Source: Nocardia acididurans (GTDB lineage: Bacteria; Actinomycetota; Actinomycetes; Mycobacteriales; Mycobacteriaceae). Taken from it: DNA of 64,000 bases. Shown here in pieces: positions 42,036 through 50,280 of this stretch; within the stretch, counting starts at the first letter, position 1; every line of letters starts with the position of its first letter. Where the stretch lies: positions 1 to 64,000 of the forward strand of contig NZ_JAERRJ010000021.1 in NCBI RefSeq assembly GCF_016741815.1. Reading direction: 5' to 3'. The notes beneath the pieces are model-generated. The model had not been told where the DNA came from, did no database searches, and saw only the letters and a program-made list of their open reading frames with translations. The position numbers and the translations under genes were made by a program.

Positions 42036-43076
42036 TCACACTGTGACGACGAGTTTGCCCGCGGCCCGTCCGGATTCGAGAAATGCGTGCGCTTCCTGAA
42101 TCGCGTCGATGCGGTAGATCCGGTCGATGGGAACGCTGACTTCGCCGGCTGCGACCGCGTCGATGAATTCCTGGAGGAGCGCCGATGGCAGATCAGCGGA
42201 CTCTCCATGGTACGAGGTGAGGCGCACGCCGCGTGGCAGGTAGGCGATCGGGTAGAAGTCCTTTACCACCCATTGCCCGGACAGCATGCCGGTGAAGCAC
42301 ACCGTGCCGTGAATTCTGGTGGCGCGCAGCGTATCCGGTAGGGTCGGCGTGCCGATCAGCTCGAGGGCACTATCCACTCCCTCCGGCACCAGCTCGCGGA
42401 CCCGCTCGGCTACCGATCCGTCGTCGATGAGCACATGGTGCACACCGACTGCGTGCAGGGCCTCGGTCTTGGTCGGTGTGCGGGTGGTGGACAGCACCGT
42501 CATGCCGAGACGCCGGGCCAGCAGTGCGGCTGCCATACCTACCGAGGATGAGCCGCCGCGGATGAGCAGACTCTGCCCCGCTCGCGCGTCGAGTCCGATG
42601 GTGAGCGAGCCGTAGGCGGTCTGCAGCATTTCCGGGATCGCCCCCAGGGTCGCCCAGGGCAGTTCGCTGCGGAACGAAATCGCCTGTGCCACTGGCACGC
42701 ACGTGTACTGCGCGTAACCGCCGTCGAAGGTGCGGCCCATGCCGCCCATCATGGTGGCGACCTGGGTCCCGGGAGCCAACTCACCTCCAGGACAGTCGAC
42801 TACGATGCCGACTGCCTCGATACCCGGAACGCGAGGGAAGGTGACACCTTCGGCCAGACCGAGCCGGGTATGCAATTCGGAGCGGTTCAGCCCGAACGCC
42901 CCGACGCTAATGAGCACCTGGCCGACCGTGGGACGCGGCACCGGCAGTTCGCGGATCAGCAGTGCCTCGGGTGGCCCCGGGGCGTCCAGCACCACTGCCC
43001 GCATGGTCGCAGGAATCGCAGGAATCGCAGGAATCGCATCGTGCACCGCTGCCGGGATCGACCTGCTACCGACCAT
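42036..43076 (-). CDS. Quinone oxidoreductase-like (MDR family) enzyme, copy 1
   Basis: A 346-residue medium-chain dehydrogenase/reductase without structural zinc Cys, like NADPH:quinone oxidoreductases. MRAVVLDAPGPPEAL is the usual family start and lies 24 residues in; the extra N-terminus holds AIPAIPAIPA encoded by a 9-nt tandem repeat. LLIRGGSSSVGMAAALLARR is the nucleotide-binding motif. It is a paralogue of the gene at 57834 (shared segments GSLTIGLDAR, LPRGVRLT, LQEFIDA). AGAGG lies 6 nt before ATG 43076. It may be in one unit with the small-peptide gene at 43288. Confidence 0.9.
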   Translation of the reverse strand: MVGSRSIPAAVHDAIPAIPAIPATMRAVVLDAPGPPEALLIRELPVPRPTVGQVLISVGAFGLNRSELHTRLGLAEGVTFPRVPGIEAVGIVVDCPGGELAPGTQVATMMGGMGRTFDGGYAQYTCVPVAQAISFRSELPWATLGAIPEMLQTAYGSLTIGLDARAGQSLLIRGGSSSVGMAAALLARRLGMTVLSTTRTPTKTEALHAVGVHHVLIDDGSVAERVRELVPEGVDSALELIGTPTLPDTLRATRIHGTVCFTGMLSGQWVVKDFYPIAYLPRGVRLTSYHGESADLPSALLQEFIDAVAAGEVSVPIDRIYRIDAIQEAHAFLESGRAAGKLVVTV

Positions 43077-43287
43077 GTGCTCGCCTCTCGTTGTGGAACG
43101 ATCGCCACGACGCGGGTATCCGCGGGGTCCACGATCAACGATAGGCACAGTCGGTCCGTCGCTATCGGTCGCCGCATGGGTAACAACCCGGACCGGGAGG
43201 ACGCCGATGCGCCGCATTCGGCGGCCGTCGCAGAGCCATAGGCGCCGAGAGCGGCCATGGAAACGGTCGCCGAATGGGCGAGCCGGA

Positions 43288-43416
43288 TCAGTGGGCTCCG
43301 AGGCCCATCATCGTGACGATGTTCGCGGGGATCGAGGTGACCACGTCCGCCAGGGTCAAGGCGGCGGAACCGAGGGCCGAACCGAGGGCCAGGGATCCGA
43401 TCGACGAACCAGGCAT
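43288..43416 (-). CDS. Hydrophobic 42-residue peptide, family member A
   Basis: A micro-gene with AGGAG 9 nt before ATG 43416. The peptide starts MPGSSIGSLALGSALGSAA and continues to LADVVTSIPANIVTMMGLG with a final AH. It has no signal peptide, is Gly/Ser/Ala/Leu-rich and strongly hydrophobic to amphipathic. The part LGSAALTLADVVTSIPAN closely matches the peptide at 53366 (LGSAAINLADTISGIAAN), and its start matches the peptide at 43673 (GSSIG...GSA). It may be part of an operon with the oxidoreductase downstream, 211 nt away. Function unknown; compare PorA/PorH-type small mycomembrane peptides. Confidence 0.7.
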   Translation of the reverse strand: MPGSSIGSLALGSALGSAALTLADVVTSIPANIVTMMGLGAH

Positions 43417-43631
43417 GCTGTTGCTCTCCTATCATCGGGTGAATTACAGTGCGCCGGATATCTTCTCGGCGACAACATCGAAACTAACAACTATCCAGGC
43501 AATGATCCATCGAAACAACTGTAACGCAAGGCAGTTCGAAGACTCCGGCAAGTACACCTTCCAATTACATTGGCCTTCAATTAGATTCGAGTTCAGATCG
43601 TTGCCTCGTGAACCCCCGGCCGGTTAGCGTC

Positions 43632-43651
43632 GAATTGTTCGAGAACAATTC
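43632..43651. promoter_or_regulatory. Perfect inverted repeat before small peptide gene
   Basis: GAATTGTTC and GAACAATTC (9 bp arms) flank a 2-nt GA centre, ending 21 nt before the ATG at 43673 and just upstream of AAGGAG. It is a likely repressor site or promoter element controlling this peptide. The surrounding 43417-43672 is the most AT-rich non-coding stretch here and also repeats CATCGAAAC. Confidence 0.6.
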
Positions 43652-43672
43652 ACACAAGGAGTGATCACGCAT

Positions 43673-43792
43673 ATGGGTTCTTCCATCGGTCCTATCGGTT
43701 CGGCTGTCATGGGTTCGGCGGCGGTGGGTTCCGCCGCCGCGGCTGCCGGCGGCATCGCATTGCTGATCCAGCAGCTCACTCAGCCGTACTGA
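43673..43792 (+). CDS. Hydrophobic 39-residue peptide, family member B
   Basis: A micro-gene between an operator-like repeat and a strong terminator, with AAGGAG upstream. The peptide starts MGSSIGPIGSAVMGSAAVG, has a poly-Ala/Gly centre and ends IALLIQQLTQPY. It shares the GSSIG...GSA pattern and length with the divergent peptide at 43288, and like it lacks a signal peptide and charged residues (it contains none). Its own terminator shows it is a single-gene transcript, so it is probably made in quantity. Function unknown. Confidence 0.7.
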   Translation: MGSSIGPIGSAVMGSAAVGSAAAAAGGIALLIQQLTQPY

Positions 43793-43813
43793 TTCAGCGG
43801 CCGTATAGATAGC

Positions 43814-43856
43814 GCCGACCGCGCGGGCATCGAAAGATGTCCGCGCGGTCGGCTTT
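43814..43856 (+). terminator. Strong rho-independent terminator after peptide B
   Basis: A 13-bp perfect stem (GCCGACCGCGCGG with CCGCGCGGTCGGC) continues through a G-T pair into CATC/GATG, closing a GAAA tetraloop, and is followed by TTT. An 18-bp stem with a stabilising tetraloop is an unusually strong design for such a short gene. Confidence 0.92.
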
Positions 43857-43861
43857 CATGA

Positions 43862-44068
43862 TCAGGATGCCCAGAGTGGTTCGCGGGGCAGCCGTGGCAG
43901 ATGCGGCGCGGGCCCCGGGGCGATGGTCACCACAGGATCGGGCGTGCCGCCGAAGCGGGCGACGAAGCGCTCCGCGTCGGCGCGGGAACAGCGGTAGTCG
44001 CGATGCGTACCGGATCGCGTGAAGGACAGGCGGATTCGGTACTCCGTCGGGCTATCCGGGCACTTCAT
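43862..44068 (-). CDS. Small hypothetical protein
   Basis: A 68-residue protein, MKCPDSPTEYRIRLSFTRSG start, with a basic, Arg- and Pro-rich composition. Its ATG at 44068 sits 5 nt before the stop of the 32-residue membrane peptide, and it may be the last gene of the exported-enzyme operon. No family recognised. Confidence is moderate because no strong ribosome-binding site is seen. Confidence 0.45.
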   Translation of the reverse strand: MKCPDSPTEYRIRLSFTRSGTHRDYRCSRADAERFVARFGGTPDPVVTIAPGPAPHLPRLPREPLWAS

Positions 44069-44072
44069 CGGA

Positions 44073-44171
44073 TTACCCGGGCAGCGCGCCCGCCAGCGCG
44101 ACGATCGGGGCCACCACGAGGGCGATCGGTAGCCACAGCGGCGAGGTGACGGCAGCCAGCAACAACAGCAT
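44073..44171 (-). CDS. 32-residue membrane peptide
   Basis: A very short gene, MLLLLAAVTSPLWLPIALVV then APIVALAGALPG, entirely hydrophobic. GGAGA lies 5-8 nt before ATG 44171. It is placed between the exported 119-residue protein and the small protein at 43862 on the same strand. It could be a small membrane anchor or a stress-type micropeptide; function unknown. Confidence 0.5.
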   Translation of the reverse strand: MLLLLAAVTSPLWLPIALVVAPIVALAGALPG

Positions 44172-44183
44172 GGGGTTCTCCGT

Positions 44184-44543
44184 TCATTCGGTGCGGATGA
44201 GTTGCAGCCACAGGGTGGGCGCCGCCGTGCTGATGCAATCGACGAGAACGACCGTGCCCGAAGCGAATCGGGCGGTGGCGTCGGGAGTGGTGTAGGGCTC
44301 GCCCGCCGGCCCGGATGGATAGTTCACCACCGGCGGCAGCCCGGTCACCTGCGGTGGCAATCCGTGGTAGAGGGCGCATTTCCACCACTGCCCGGGCGAA
44401 GCGGAGATTCCGACCTCACCGTCGGGCCTGGTGTTCACCACCGGTTGCGCCGCTGCCGTGGCGGCGGTGCCGCCGAGCGCCAGACCCGCGAAGAGCGTCG
44501 CGAGCACACCGATTCGGGCAGTTTTTCGAAGTGTGACCGTCAT
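44184..44543 (-). CDS. Exported small protein, partner of antigen-85-like enzyme
   Basis: A 119-residue protein with a signal peptide: basic start MTVTLRKTARIG, hydrophobic core VLATLFAGLALGG and an AxA-type end ATAAAQ at about residue 33. The mature part has two Cys residues (WWKCALYHG and VLVDCISTA), probably one disulfide, and a beta-rich composition. It follows the antigen-85-like gene by 3 nt, so both are in one transcript. Function unknown, but it likely acts with the mycolyltransferase in the cell envelope. Confidence 0.7.
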   Translation of the reverse strand: MTVTLRKTARIGVLATLFAGLALGGTAATAAAQPVVNTRPDGEVGISASPGQWWKCALYHGLPPQVTGLPPVVNYPSGPAGEPYTTPDATARFASGTVVLVDCISTAAPTLWLQLIRTE

Positions 44544-44546
44544 GGA

Positions 44547-45584
44547 CTACTCCGGTAGCCCGAGTCCGGCGGCCAGTACCGGCCAGGACTTCTTCAGCTC
44601 GTCCTGCCAGTACCCCCACGAGTGGGTGCCGGTGGGCTGGAAGTCCACGGTCGCCGGGATGCCGAGCGCGTCGAGCCGGTCGGCCATGTTGTGGGTGCAC
44701 CAGTTGACCGCGGCTTCGAGGGTGCCGCCCACCGCCTCCTGGTCGAGCAGGGTCAGTAGTTCGCGGTCGAGCCTGGGATCCGCGAGCGTGTCGTATCTGC
44801 CGGGCACACCGGTTCCACTGGAGAGGAACAACTTCAGGCCGCGCAGCTGATCCGCGTGCACATAGGGATCATTGGCCGCCCACATCGGGTCGCCTGCCTC
44901 CCCGTACATATTCGAGGCGGTGCCGCCGCCCGAACCGATCACCGTGACCGCGAAAGCACGCCCGATCGGGTCGCTGATCTGTGGGCAGCCGCTGTAGGCC
45001 GCGGCAGCGCGATAGAGGCCGGGCGCCGAGATGGGCAGTTGCAGAACGGAAGTCGCCGAGGCGGACAACCCGGCGATGGCGTTGACGCCGTTGCCGTGCA
45101 GGGTTCGGTCGATCACCGGCGGCAGTTCCCGAGTGAGGAAGGTCTGCCACTTGTTTACGCCGAGCACCGGGTCCGCATTGCGCCAGTCGGTGTAGTAGGA
45201 CCACTTGCCGCCCACGGGGACAACGACATTCACGTGCTTGTCGGCCAGGAACTCCAGCGCGTCGGTCTGCTCTTCCCAGGTGGCGGCGTCCTCACCGCCA
45301 CCCGCGCCATTGAGCAGGTACAGCGTGGGCGCGGGGCGCGTGGTATCGGCCGGGCGCTGCACGTCGACGGTGATGTCCTCAGCCATGGCGGCGGAATGCA
45401 CCAGCAGCCGCACGCGGCGATCGCCGTCGGGGGTGGCCCGCACGATCGCCGGGTCGGTGCCGGCCGACCAGGCGTCGACGGCCGCCGACGGATGACCGGC
45501 TGCCACGGCGAAGGGCGCGAGCATCGACAGCGCGGCGGTCACGGCCAGCCTCGCCGAGGCCGGGCGAATCGGATGTGATAACAC
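44547..45584 (-). CDS. Antigen-85-like mycolyltransferase or exported esterase
   Basis: A 345-residue exported alpha/beta-hydrolase. It starts GTG 45584 with AGAGGAG 7 nt upstream, then a signal peptide (SARLAVTAALSMLAPFAVAA). PAPTLYLLNGAGGGEDAATWEEQTDALE and NAIAGLSASATSVLQLPISAPGLYRA (GLSAS nucleophile elbow), followed by D and SWGYWQDELKK with the final His, are those of antigen 85 enzymes. These transfer mycolic acids to trehalose, arabinogalactan or proteins in mycolic-acid bacteria. It is the first gene of a four-gene exported-protein operon. The long upstream frame to 46400 is rejected. Confidence 0.85.
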   Translation of the reverse strand: MLSHPIRPASARLAVTAALSMLAPFAVAAGHPSAAVDAWSAGTDPAIVRATPDGDRRVRLLVHSAAMAEDITVDVQRPADTTRPAPTLYLLNGAGGGEDAATWEEQTDALEFLADKHVNVVVPVGGKWSYYTDWRNADPVLGVNKWQTFLTRELPPVIDRTLHGNGVNAIAGLSASATSVLQLPISAPGLYRAAAAYSGCPQISDPIGRAFAVTVIGSGGGTASNMYGEAGDPMWAANDPYVHADQLRGLKLFLSSGTGVPGRYDTLADPRLDRELLTLLDQEAVGGTLEAAVNWCTHNMADRLDALGIPATVDFQPTGTHSWGYWQDELKKSWPVLAAGLGLPE

Positions 45585-45634
45585 GATCGAGAACTCCTCT
45601 GGGAATTGTTCGGATGAAAGGGAAATCACGACGG

Positions 45635-46495
45635 TCAGAACGGGCGCAGGACATACCCGACACCGCGCACGGTGTGCAGCATTCGGGGCCTGCCGTCCGC
45701 CTCGAGTTTGCGGCGGAGATAACAAATGAATACGTCGAGAACGCTGGAACCGGTTTTCAGGTCGTAGCCCCACACCTGTTCGAGCAGACGCTCGCGCGTT
45801 ACCACCACGCCCACGGCGCGGGCCAGCAGGACGAGCAGATCGAATTCCGTTCGGGTGAGCGTGATCTCCACGCCCGCATAGGCAACCCGGCGGCCGGGCA
45901 CATTGATCTCCAATTCTCCGACGCGCAGCAGACTCCCCGAGCGAGCTCCGTTCTCGACGCGCCGCACCAACGCCTTGAGCCGGACAGCCAGCTCCGGCAT
46001 GGTGACCGGGCGCAGCACATGATCGTCGGCGCCGGCCTCGAGCATCTCGACCGCGTGCTCGGCCGACTCCGCCGGGCCGACCGTACAGATCGGGATGCGG
46101 TTGCCGGTCTGGCGCAGGGCGATCACGACCGCCGCGCCGTCGAGGACCGGCAGCTCCACATCCAGGATGGCGGCCGTCGGGTGATAGGCGGTCACCGCGC
46201 GCAGCGCCTCCGCACCGTCGGCGGCCGTGTGCACCACGAAACCCGCCGCGCGCAGGGTTCGCGCCATCGATTCCCGGCGCGTCGGCTCGGCGTCGGCCAG
46301 CAGCACCCGCTGCCGCCCGGGCTGTTCGCCCCCCGGCCGGACGGGCGGAGCGGGGCGTGGATGGATGCCGTGCGGCGACGGCGGACCGGCCGCCGCCCAC
46401 GCCATGGGTGGGCGGGGCGCGGAGCGGAGCGAACCGGATTCCGGCGGCCGGGTGGTGGCCGGCGGCCGGATCCGATTGTTGTCGAAAGATTTCAT
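45635..46495 (-). CDS. Orphan OmpR-type response regulator with altered receiver
   Basis: A 286-residue regulator. The first 60 residues are Pro/Arg-rich and not part of the receiver. The receiver starts RVLLADAEPTRRES; the phospho-acceptor Asp is in AAILDVELPVLDG (about residue 125), but the conserved Lys of the usual KP motif is Arg (VLRPV). The C-terminal winged helix (EITLTRTEFDLLVLLAR to RPRMLHTVRGVGYVLRPF) is complete. No histidine kinase lies nearby. ATG 46495 is chosen; ATG 46531 is an alternative. It may control the exported enzyme genes just downstream (45584). Confidence 0.83.
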   Translation of the reverse strand: MKSFDNNRIRPPATTRPPESGSLRSAPRPPMAWAAAGPPSPHGIHPRPAPPVRPGGEQPGRQRVLLADAEPTRRESMARTLRAAGFVVHTAADGAEALRAVTAYHPTAAILDVELPVLDGAAVVIALRQTGNRIPICTVGPAESAEHAVEMLEAGADDHVLRPVTMPELAVRLKALVRRVENGARSGSLLRVGELEINVPGRRVAYAGVEITLTRTEFDLLVLLARAVGVVVTRERLLEQVWGYDLKTGSSVLDVFICYLRRKLEADGRPRMLHTVRGVGYVLRPF

Positions 46496-46681
46496 GAAGA
46501 CGACGCTATGAATCCCTTGCGAACGCCGCATCGGTCGAGATGTAGGTAGTTCGGCTGCAATCGGTCATCGAATGGGGAAACAGCATTCGGCCGACCGATC
46601 CGATGACCTAATGCCCTCGGTGGCGCGGTCCCTACCGTCACAGGACTCATGAAATCCGAAGTCCCCACAGGAGGGCTGGAC

Positions 46682-47920
46682 ATGGATCGGTTACGCGTGC
46701 TCGTCGAACGGCTGGTGGCAATCGCCGCCGTCACCGGTGTGGTGATCGGGGCGGGCAGCGGCATCAGTATCGCCACACCACCGATACCGATGCCGGACGA
46801 CCAGTTCTACTATTACGACGGGAATTTGGCCGACGTACCGCCGGGAACGGTGCTACGTACCCGCCCGGCTTCGATATCCCTTGCGCCACTACCTTTCTCG
46901 GCTCCGCTGGAGGCAACCCAGGCGTTGTACCGGACCACGAACGAGCGCGACGAGCCCTCGGCGACGGTGACGACCATCGTGCGGCCGCCGCAGGCGAGCG
47001 GACCGGTCAAACTCGTGTCGTATCAGTTGATCTACAACTCGGTCGGATGGCCGTGCGACGCGTCCTATCTGCTGACGCACCGGATGCTCACCTCACCGAA
47101 TATCATCGAGGCACCGATCATCGCCTCATTGCTCGCCGCCGGGTATACGCTCGTGATCTCCGATTATCTCGGCCCCACATTCGATTTCGGGGCGGGCCGC
47201 GAATCCGGCGATGCCACCCTCGACGGTGTGCGCGCCGCCGAGCAGGTCCTGAATCTCCCCGCGAGCACTCCGGTCGGCCTGCTCGGCTATTCCGGTGCGT
47301 CGATACCGACGGAATTCGCCGCGGAGCAGGCCGCGGAGTACGCTCCCGAACTGAACATCGTCGCCGCCGCCGCGGGCGGGGTGCCGGTGAATTCCTGGAA
47401 CGAAATGCCCTACATCATCAAGAGCCCGATCTTCGCCAATGCCGTGTCGCTCATGGTGCTCGGGCTCGCGCATGCCGAGAACGTCGACCTGACGCCCTAT
47501 CTGTCACCCGAGGGCATTCGGATGATGAACACCGTCGCCGACTTCTGCCAAACCTACGGTGGCCTCCCGAACCCGACCACCCTGTCCGCGCTGCTGCTGC
47601 CGCAATATCAGGACTACACGCAGATTCCGCTGTTCCAGAAGCTGTTCGACGACATGGTGATGGGCGGGTCGATTCCGCGAATGCCCCTGCTGCTCGGCGT
47701 CGGCAACACCGACGGCTACGGCGACGATCTCGCGATATCCGGCGACGTCCGGGCGCTTGCGTCGAAATACTGCCGGGGCGGCGATCGCGTGCAGTACTCC
47801 GAATACCCTGGCTTCGGTCACATTCCGGGCATGGCCCCTTTCGGCATCGAAGCGGTGAATTTCATGAATACCGCGTTCGCCGGTGCACCGACCCCGACGA
47901 ATTGTGACGCGCTGACCTAG
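46682..47920 (+). CDS. Secreted lipase (LIP family)
   Basis: A 412-residue exported hydrolase. The signal-like start MDRLRVLVERLVAIAAVTGVVIG is followed by the pro-like MPDDQFYYYDGNLADVPPGTVLR. The nucleophile elbow is GLLGYSGASIP (residue about 205), and SWNEMP and GFGHIPGM provide Asp/His candidates. Members are triacylglycerol or phenol-ester lipases of nocardiae and rhodococci. AGGAGGG is 6 nt before ATG 46682. It is divergent from the response regulator, sharing the 186-nt intergenic region. Confidence 0.85.
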   Translation: MDRLRVLVERLVAIAAVTGVVIGAGSGISIATPPIPMPDDQFYYYDGNLADVPPGTVLRTRPASISLAPLPFSAPLEATQALYRTTNERDEPSATVTTIVRPPQASGPVKLVSYQLIYNSVGWPCDASYLLTHRMLTSPNIIEAPIIASLLAAGYTLVISDYLGPTFDFGAGRESGDATLDGVRAAEQVLNLPASTPVGLLGYSGASIPTEFAAEQAAEYAPELNIVAAAAGGVPVNSWNEMPYIIKSPIFANAVSLMVLGLAHAENVDLTPYLSPEGIRMMNTVADFCQTYGGLPNPTTLSALLLPQYQDYTQIPLFQKLFDDMVMGGSIPRMPLLLGVGNTDGYGDDLAISGDVRALASKYCRGGDRVQYSEYPGFGHIPGMAPFGIEAVNFMNTAFAGAPTPTNCDALT

Positions 47921-48045
47921 TTCGATCGACCCGCCGTCCGGCGCGCGGAGTCGTCGACCCATTCGGCAGCCGATGTCACTCCCGTGACCCGAGCCTAGGT
48001 TCGGTGCCCTCCCAGTAATTCCCCCCTCGTTCACGGAGGTTCGAC

Positions 48046-48693
48046 ATGACGACATTCGGAATCATCGGCGCGGGCAATATGGGCCGGGCGATCGCGACCC
48101 GGCTCGGCGCGGCGGGTCATACGGTCCTGATCGGAGACGAGAGCCCCGGCAAGGCAGGGGATCTGGCGGCCGAGGTAGGTGCGGGCGTGCGAGGCGTGGT
48201 GCGCGCCACCGATGTGGACACCGCATTGGATGCCGAGATCGTGGTGCTGGCTGTCTGGTATCCGGGCACCGTCGACATCGGCAATGCCCACCGGCAGCGC
48301 CTCGGCGGCAAGATCGTCATCGATATCGCCAATCCGCTGGACGAGGCCTACACCGGGCTCACCCTGCCCTCGTCGACCAGCGCGGCCGAAGAGCTGGCCA
48401 AGGCGCTGCCGGACAGCCGAATCGTCAAGGCGTTCAACACCGTCCCCGCCCCGGTCCTGACCGAGGGGGTGCTCGACGACCTCCCGATGGACACCTTCGT
48501 GGCCGGCGACGACACGGCGGCCAGGAAAACGGTACTGGACCTGCTCGACGGCACGGGCCTGCGCGGACTGGACGCGGGCGTGCTGGCGAATTCGCGACTG
48601 CTGGAACGGTTGACCGCCTTCGGCATCGAACTCGGCCAGCGCTACGGGCTGGGCTTCGAATTCGGCTTCAAGTTCGTGCCCACCACGTTCTGA
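48046..48693 (+). CDS. NAD(P)-binding F420-reductase-like protein
   Basis: A 215-residue Rossmann-fold protein similar to F420H2:NADP oxidoreductase (NpdG). MTTFGIIGAGNMGRAIATRL holds the GxGxxG motif, and EIVVLAVWYPGTVD, IDIANPLDE and IVKAFNTVPAPVLTEG are the family segments. It may transfer hydride between F420 and NADP or act as a related imine/ketone reductase. GGAGG precedes ATG 48046 by 5 nt. It begins an operon with the aldehyde dehydrogenase (34-nt gap). Confidence 0.85.
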   Translation: MTTFGIIGAGNMGRAIATRLGAAGHTVLIGDESPGKAGDLAAEVGAGVRGVVRATDVDTALDAEIVVLAVWYPGTVDIGNAHRQRLGGKIVIDIANPLDEAYTGLTLPSSTSAAEELAKALPDSRIVKAFNTVPAPVLTEGVLDDLPMDTFVAGDDTAARKTVLDLLDGTGLRGLDAGVLANSRLLERLTAFGIELGQRYGLGFEFGFKFVPTTF

Positions 48694-48727
48694 GCCCCGT
48701 CCACCCGACCCCCGAAAGGAGCCAGAC

Positions 48728-50260
48728 ATGGCGAAGGCAACTGCTACGGCCAAACGACCGGACGCCGGCAGAACATCGAAAAACGGTGCGGCACATCACC
48801 GCAAGAAGCCACACGCGCGGAACTTCATCGACGGCATCTGGGTCGACTCGCCCCGGCGTGGCACCTCCACCGCGCCGGCCGACGGCGCGGTGCTGGGCAG
48901 CTACGCCGACGGCGATGCCGAGACCGCCGCCGCCGCGATAGAGGCCGCGCGGCGGGCCTTCGCAGGCACCGCCTGGGCTCATGATCGGCAACTGCGCGCC
49001 CGCGCACTGTTCGAGATGGCCGATCGCCTCGAGGCGGCGCGCGAGGAACTGATCACGCTGCTGGCCCGCGAGAACGGAAAGATACTGGCGGACGCGGCTT
49101 TCGAGATCGATCTGTCGATCCCGAAGCTGCGCTATTACGGCGCGCTGGCGTTATCGGACTACGGCCAGTCCGCCGAGGTCGGTCCAGGCATGTACTCGAT
49201 GACGCTGCGGCAGCCGATCGGGGTGGCCGCGGTGATCGCGCCCTGGAACTCTCCGGTGGTGCTGGCGATCCGCTCGTTCGCGCCCGCGTTGGCGGCCGGC
49301 TGTACGGTGGCGATGAAGCTGCCCGGGCAGACCGCACTGACCAACGGACTGTTCTACGAGATCATCGCGGGCACGCCGAGCCTGCCGCCCGGGGTGATGA
49401 ACATGTTCACCGAATCCGGCAATGACGGTGCGCCGCTGATGATCTCGCACCCGGACACGGCGGTGATCAGCTACACCGGCAGCACGAAGGTCGGGCGGGC
49501 CATCATGGCCTCGGCGGCCCCGTTGCTCAAGCCCATGTCCTTGGAGTTGGGCGGCAAGACCCCGATGATCGTCTTCGACGACGCGGACCTCGACGCCGCG
49601 GTCCCGGTTCTGGTCAAGGCCATCACGACCTTCAATGGGCAGTTCTGTATGACCGGCAGTCGCATTCTCGCGCAACGCCCCATCGCCGACGAGTTGCGCC
49701 GTCGGCTGATCACCGCGCTGACCACGCTGCGAATCGGCCCCGGCGACGACCCGGACAGCGAGATCGGCCCCATGATCGACGCCGCCAATGCCGAACGGGT
49801 CGACGAATTCGTCTCGGCCACCAAGGAATACGCGAAGATCGTGGTCCGCGGTGGCCGCCCGGCCGAGCCGGAGCTGGCGGCCGGCGCCTACTACCGGCCG
49901 AGTCTGGTGGAGGTAGTAGATCTCGACACCCCGATCGTGCAGCAGGAGGTGTTCGGACCGGTAGCCACCTTCGAGATCTTCGACTCCGAGACCGATGCCG
50001 TCCGCCGCGCCAACGCCACCGAATACGGCCTGGCCGCGAGCCTGTGGACCCGCGATGTCGACCTCCCGCTGCGGGTGGGCCGGCAACTCGACGCGGGCAC
50101 GGTGTGGACCAATACCTGGGCGGTGGTCAACGACCAGTTCCCTGAGGGCGGGTTCAAACAGAGCGGAATCGGGCGGCTCAACGGCACCCGGGCGCTCGAG
50201 GAATTCATGGAGCTCAAGCATTTCGTGCATCCGGTGCCGCCGTCCAACCGGCCACAGTGA
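48728..50260 (+). CDS. Aldehyde dehydrogenase
   Basis: A 510-residue NAD(P)-dependent ALDH. APWNSPVVLAIRSFAPALAAG, ISYTGSTKVGRAIMAS (cofactor), LELGGKTPMIVFDDADLDAA with the general-base Glu and FNGQFCMTGSRI with the catalytic Cys are all present. C-terminal PEGGFKQSGIGRLNG is typical. GGAGCCAG lies before ATG 48728. The gene is followed by the amidohydrolase/decarboxylase gene at 20 nt, so the substrate may be an aromatic aldehyde. Confidence 0.92.
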   Translation: MAKATATAKRPDAGRTSKNGAAHHRKKPHARNFIDGIWVDSPRRGTSTAPADGAVLGSYADGDAETAAAAIEAARRAFAGTAWAHDRQLRARALFEMADRLEAAREELITLLARENGKILADAAFEIDLSIPKLRYYGALALSDYGQSAEVGPGMYSMTLRQPIGVAAVIAPWNSPVVLAIRSFAPALAAGCTVAMKLPGQTALTNGLFYEIIAGTPSLPPGVMNMFTESGNDGAPLMISHPDTAVISYTGSTKVGRAIMASAAPLLKPMSLELGGKTPMIVFDDADLDAAVPVLVKAITTFNGQFCMTGSRILAQRPIADELRRRLITALTTLRIGPGDDPDSEIGPMIDAANAERVDEFVSATKEYAKIVVRGGRPAEPELAAGAYYRPSLVEVVDLDTPIVQQEVFGPVATFEIFDSETDAVRRANATEYGLAASLWTRDVDLPLRVGRQLDAGTVWTNTWAVVNDQFPEGGFKQSGIGRLNGTRALEEFMELKHFVHPVPPSNRPQ

Positions 50261-50280
50261 CGACCGATCGGAGAGGACGC

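Noticed and set aside
41880..42100. tRNA-Leu as integration site of the right-hand region
   Set aside because: No second copy of the tRNA 3' end and no integrase were seen in the window, so the tempting attachment-site reading is unsupported.
42036..43217. Longer start for oxidoreductase copy 1 at 43217
   Set aside because: ATG 43076 has a good ribosome-binding site and the extra 47 residues resemble nothing in the family.
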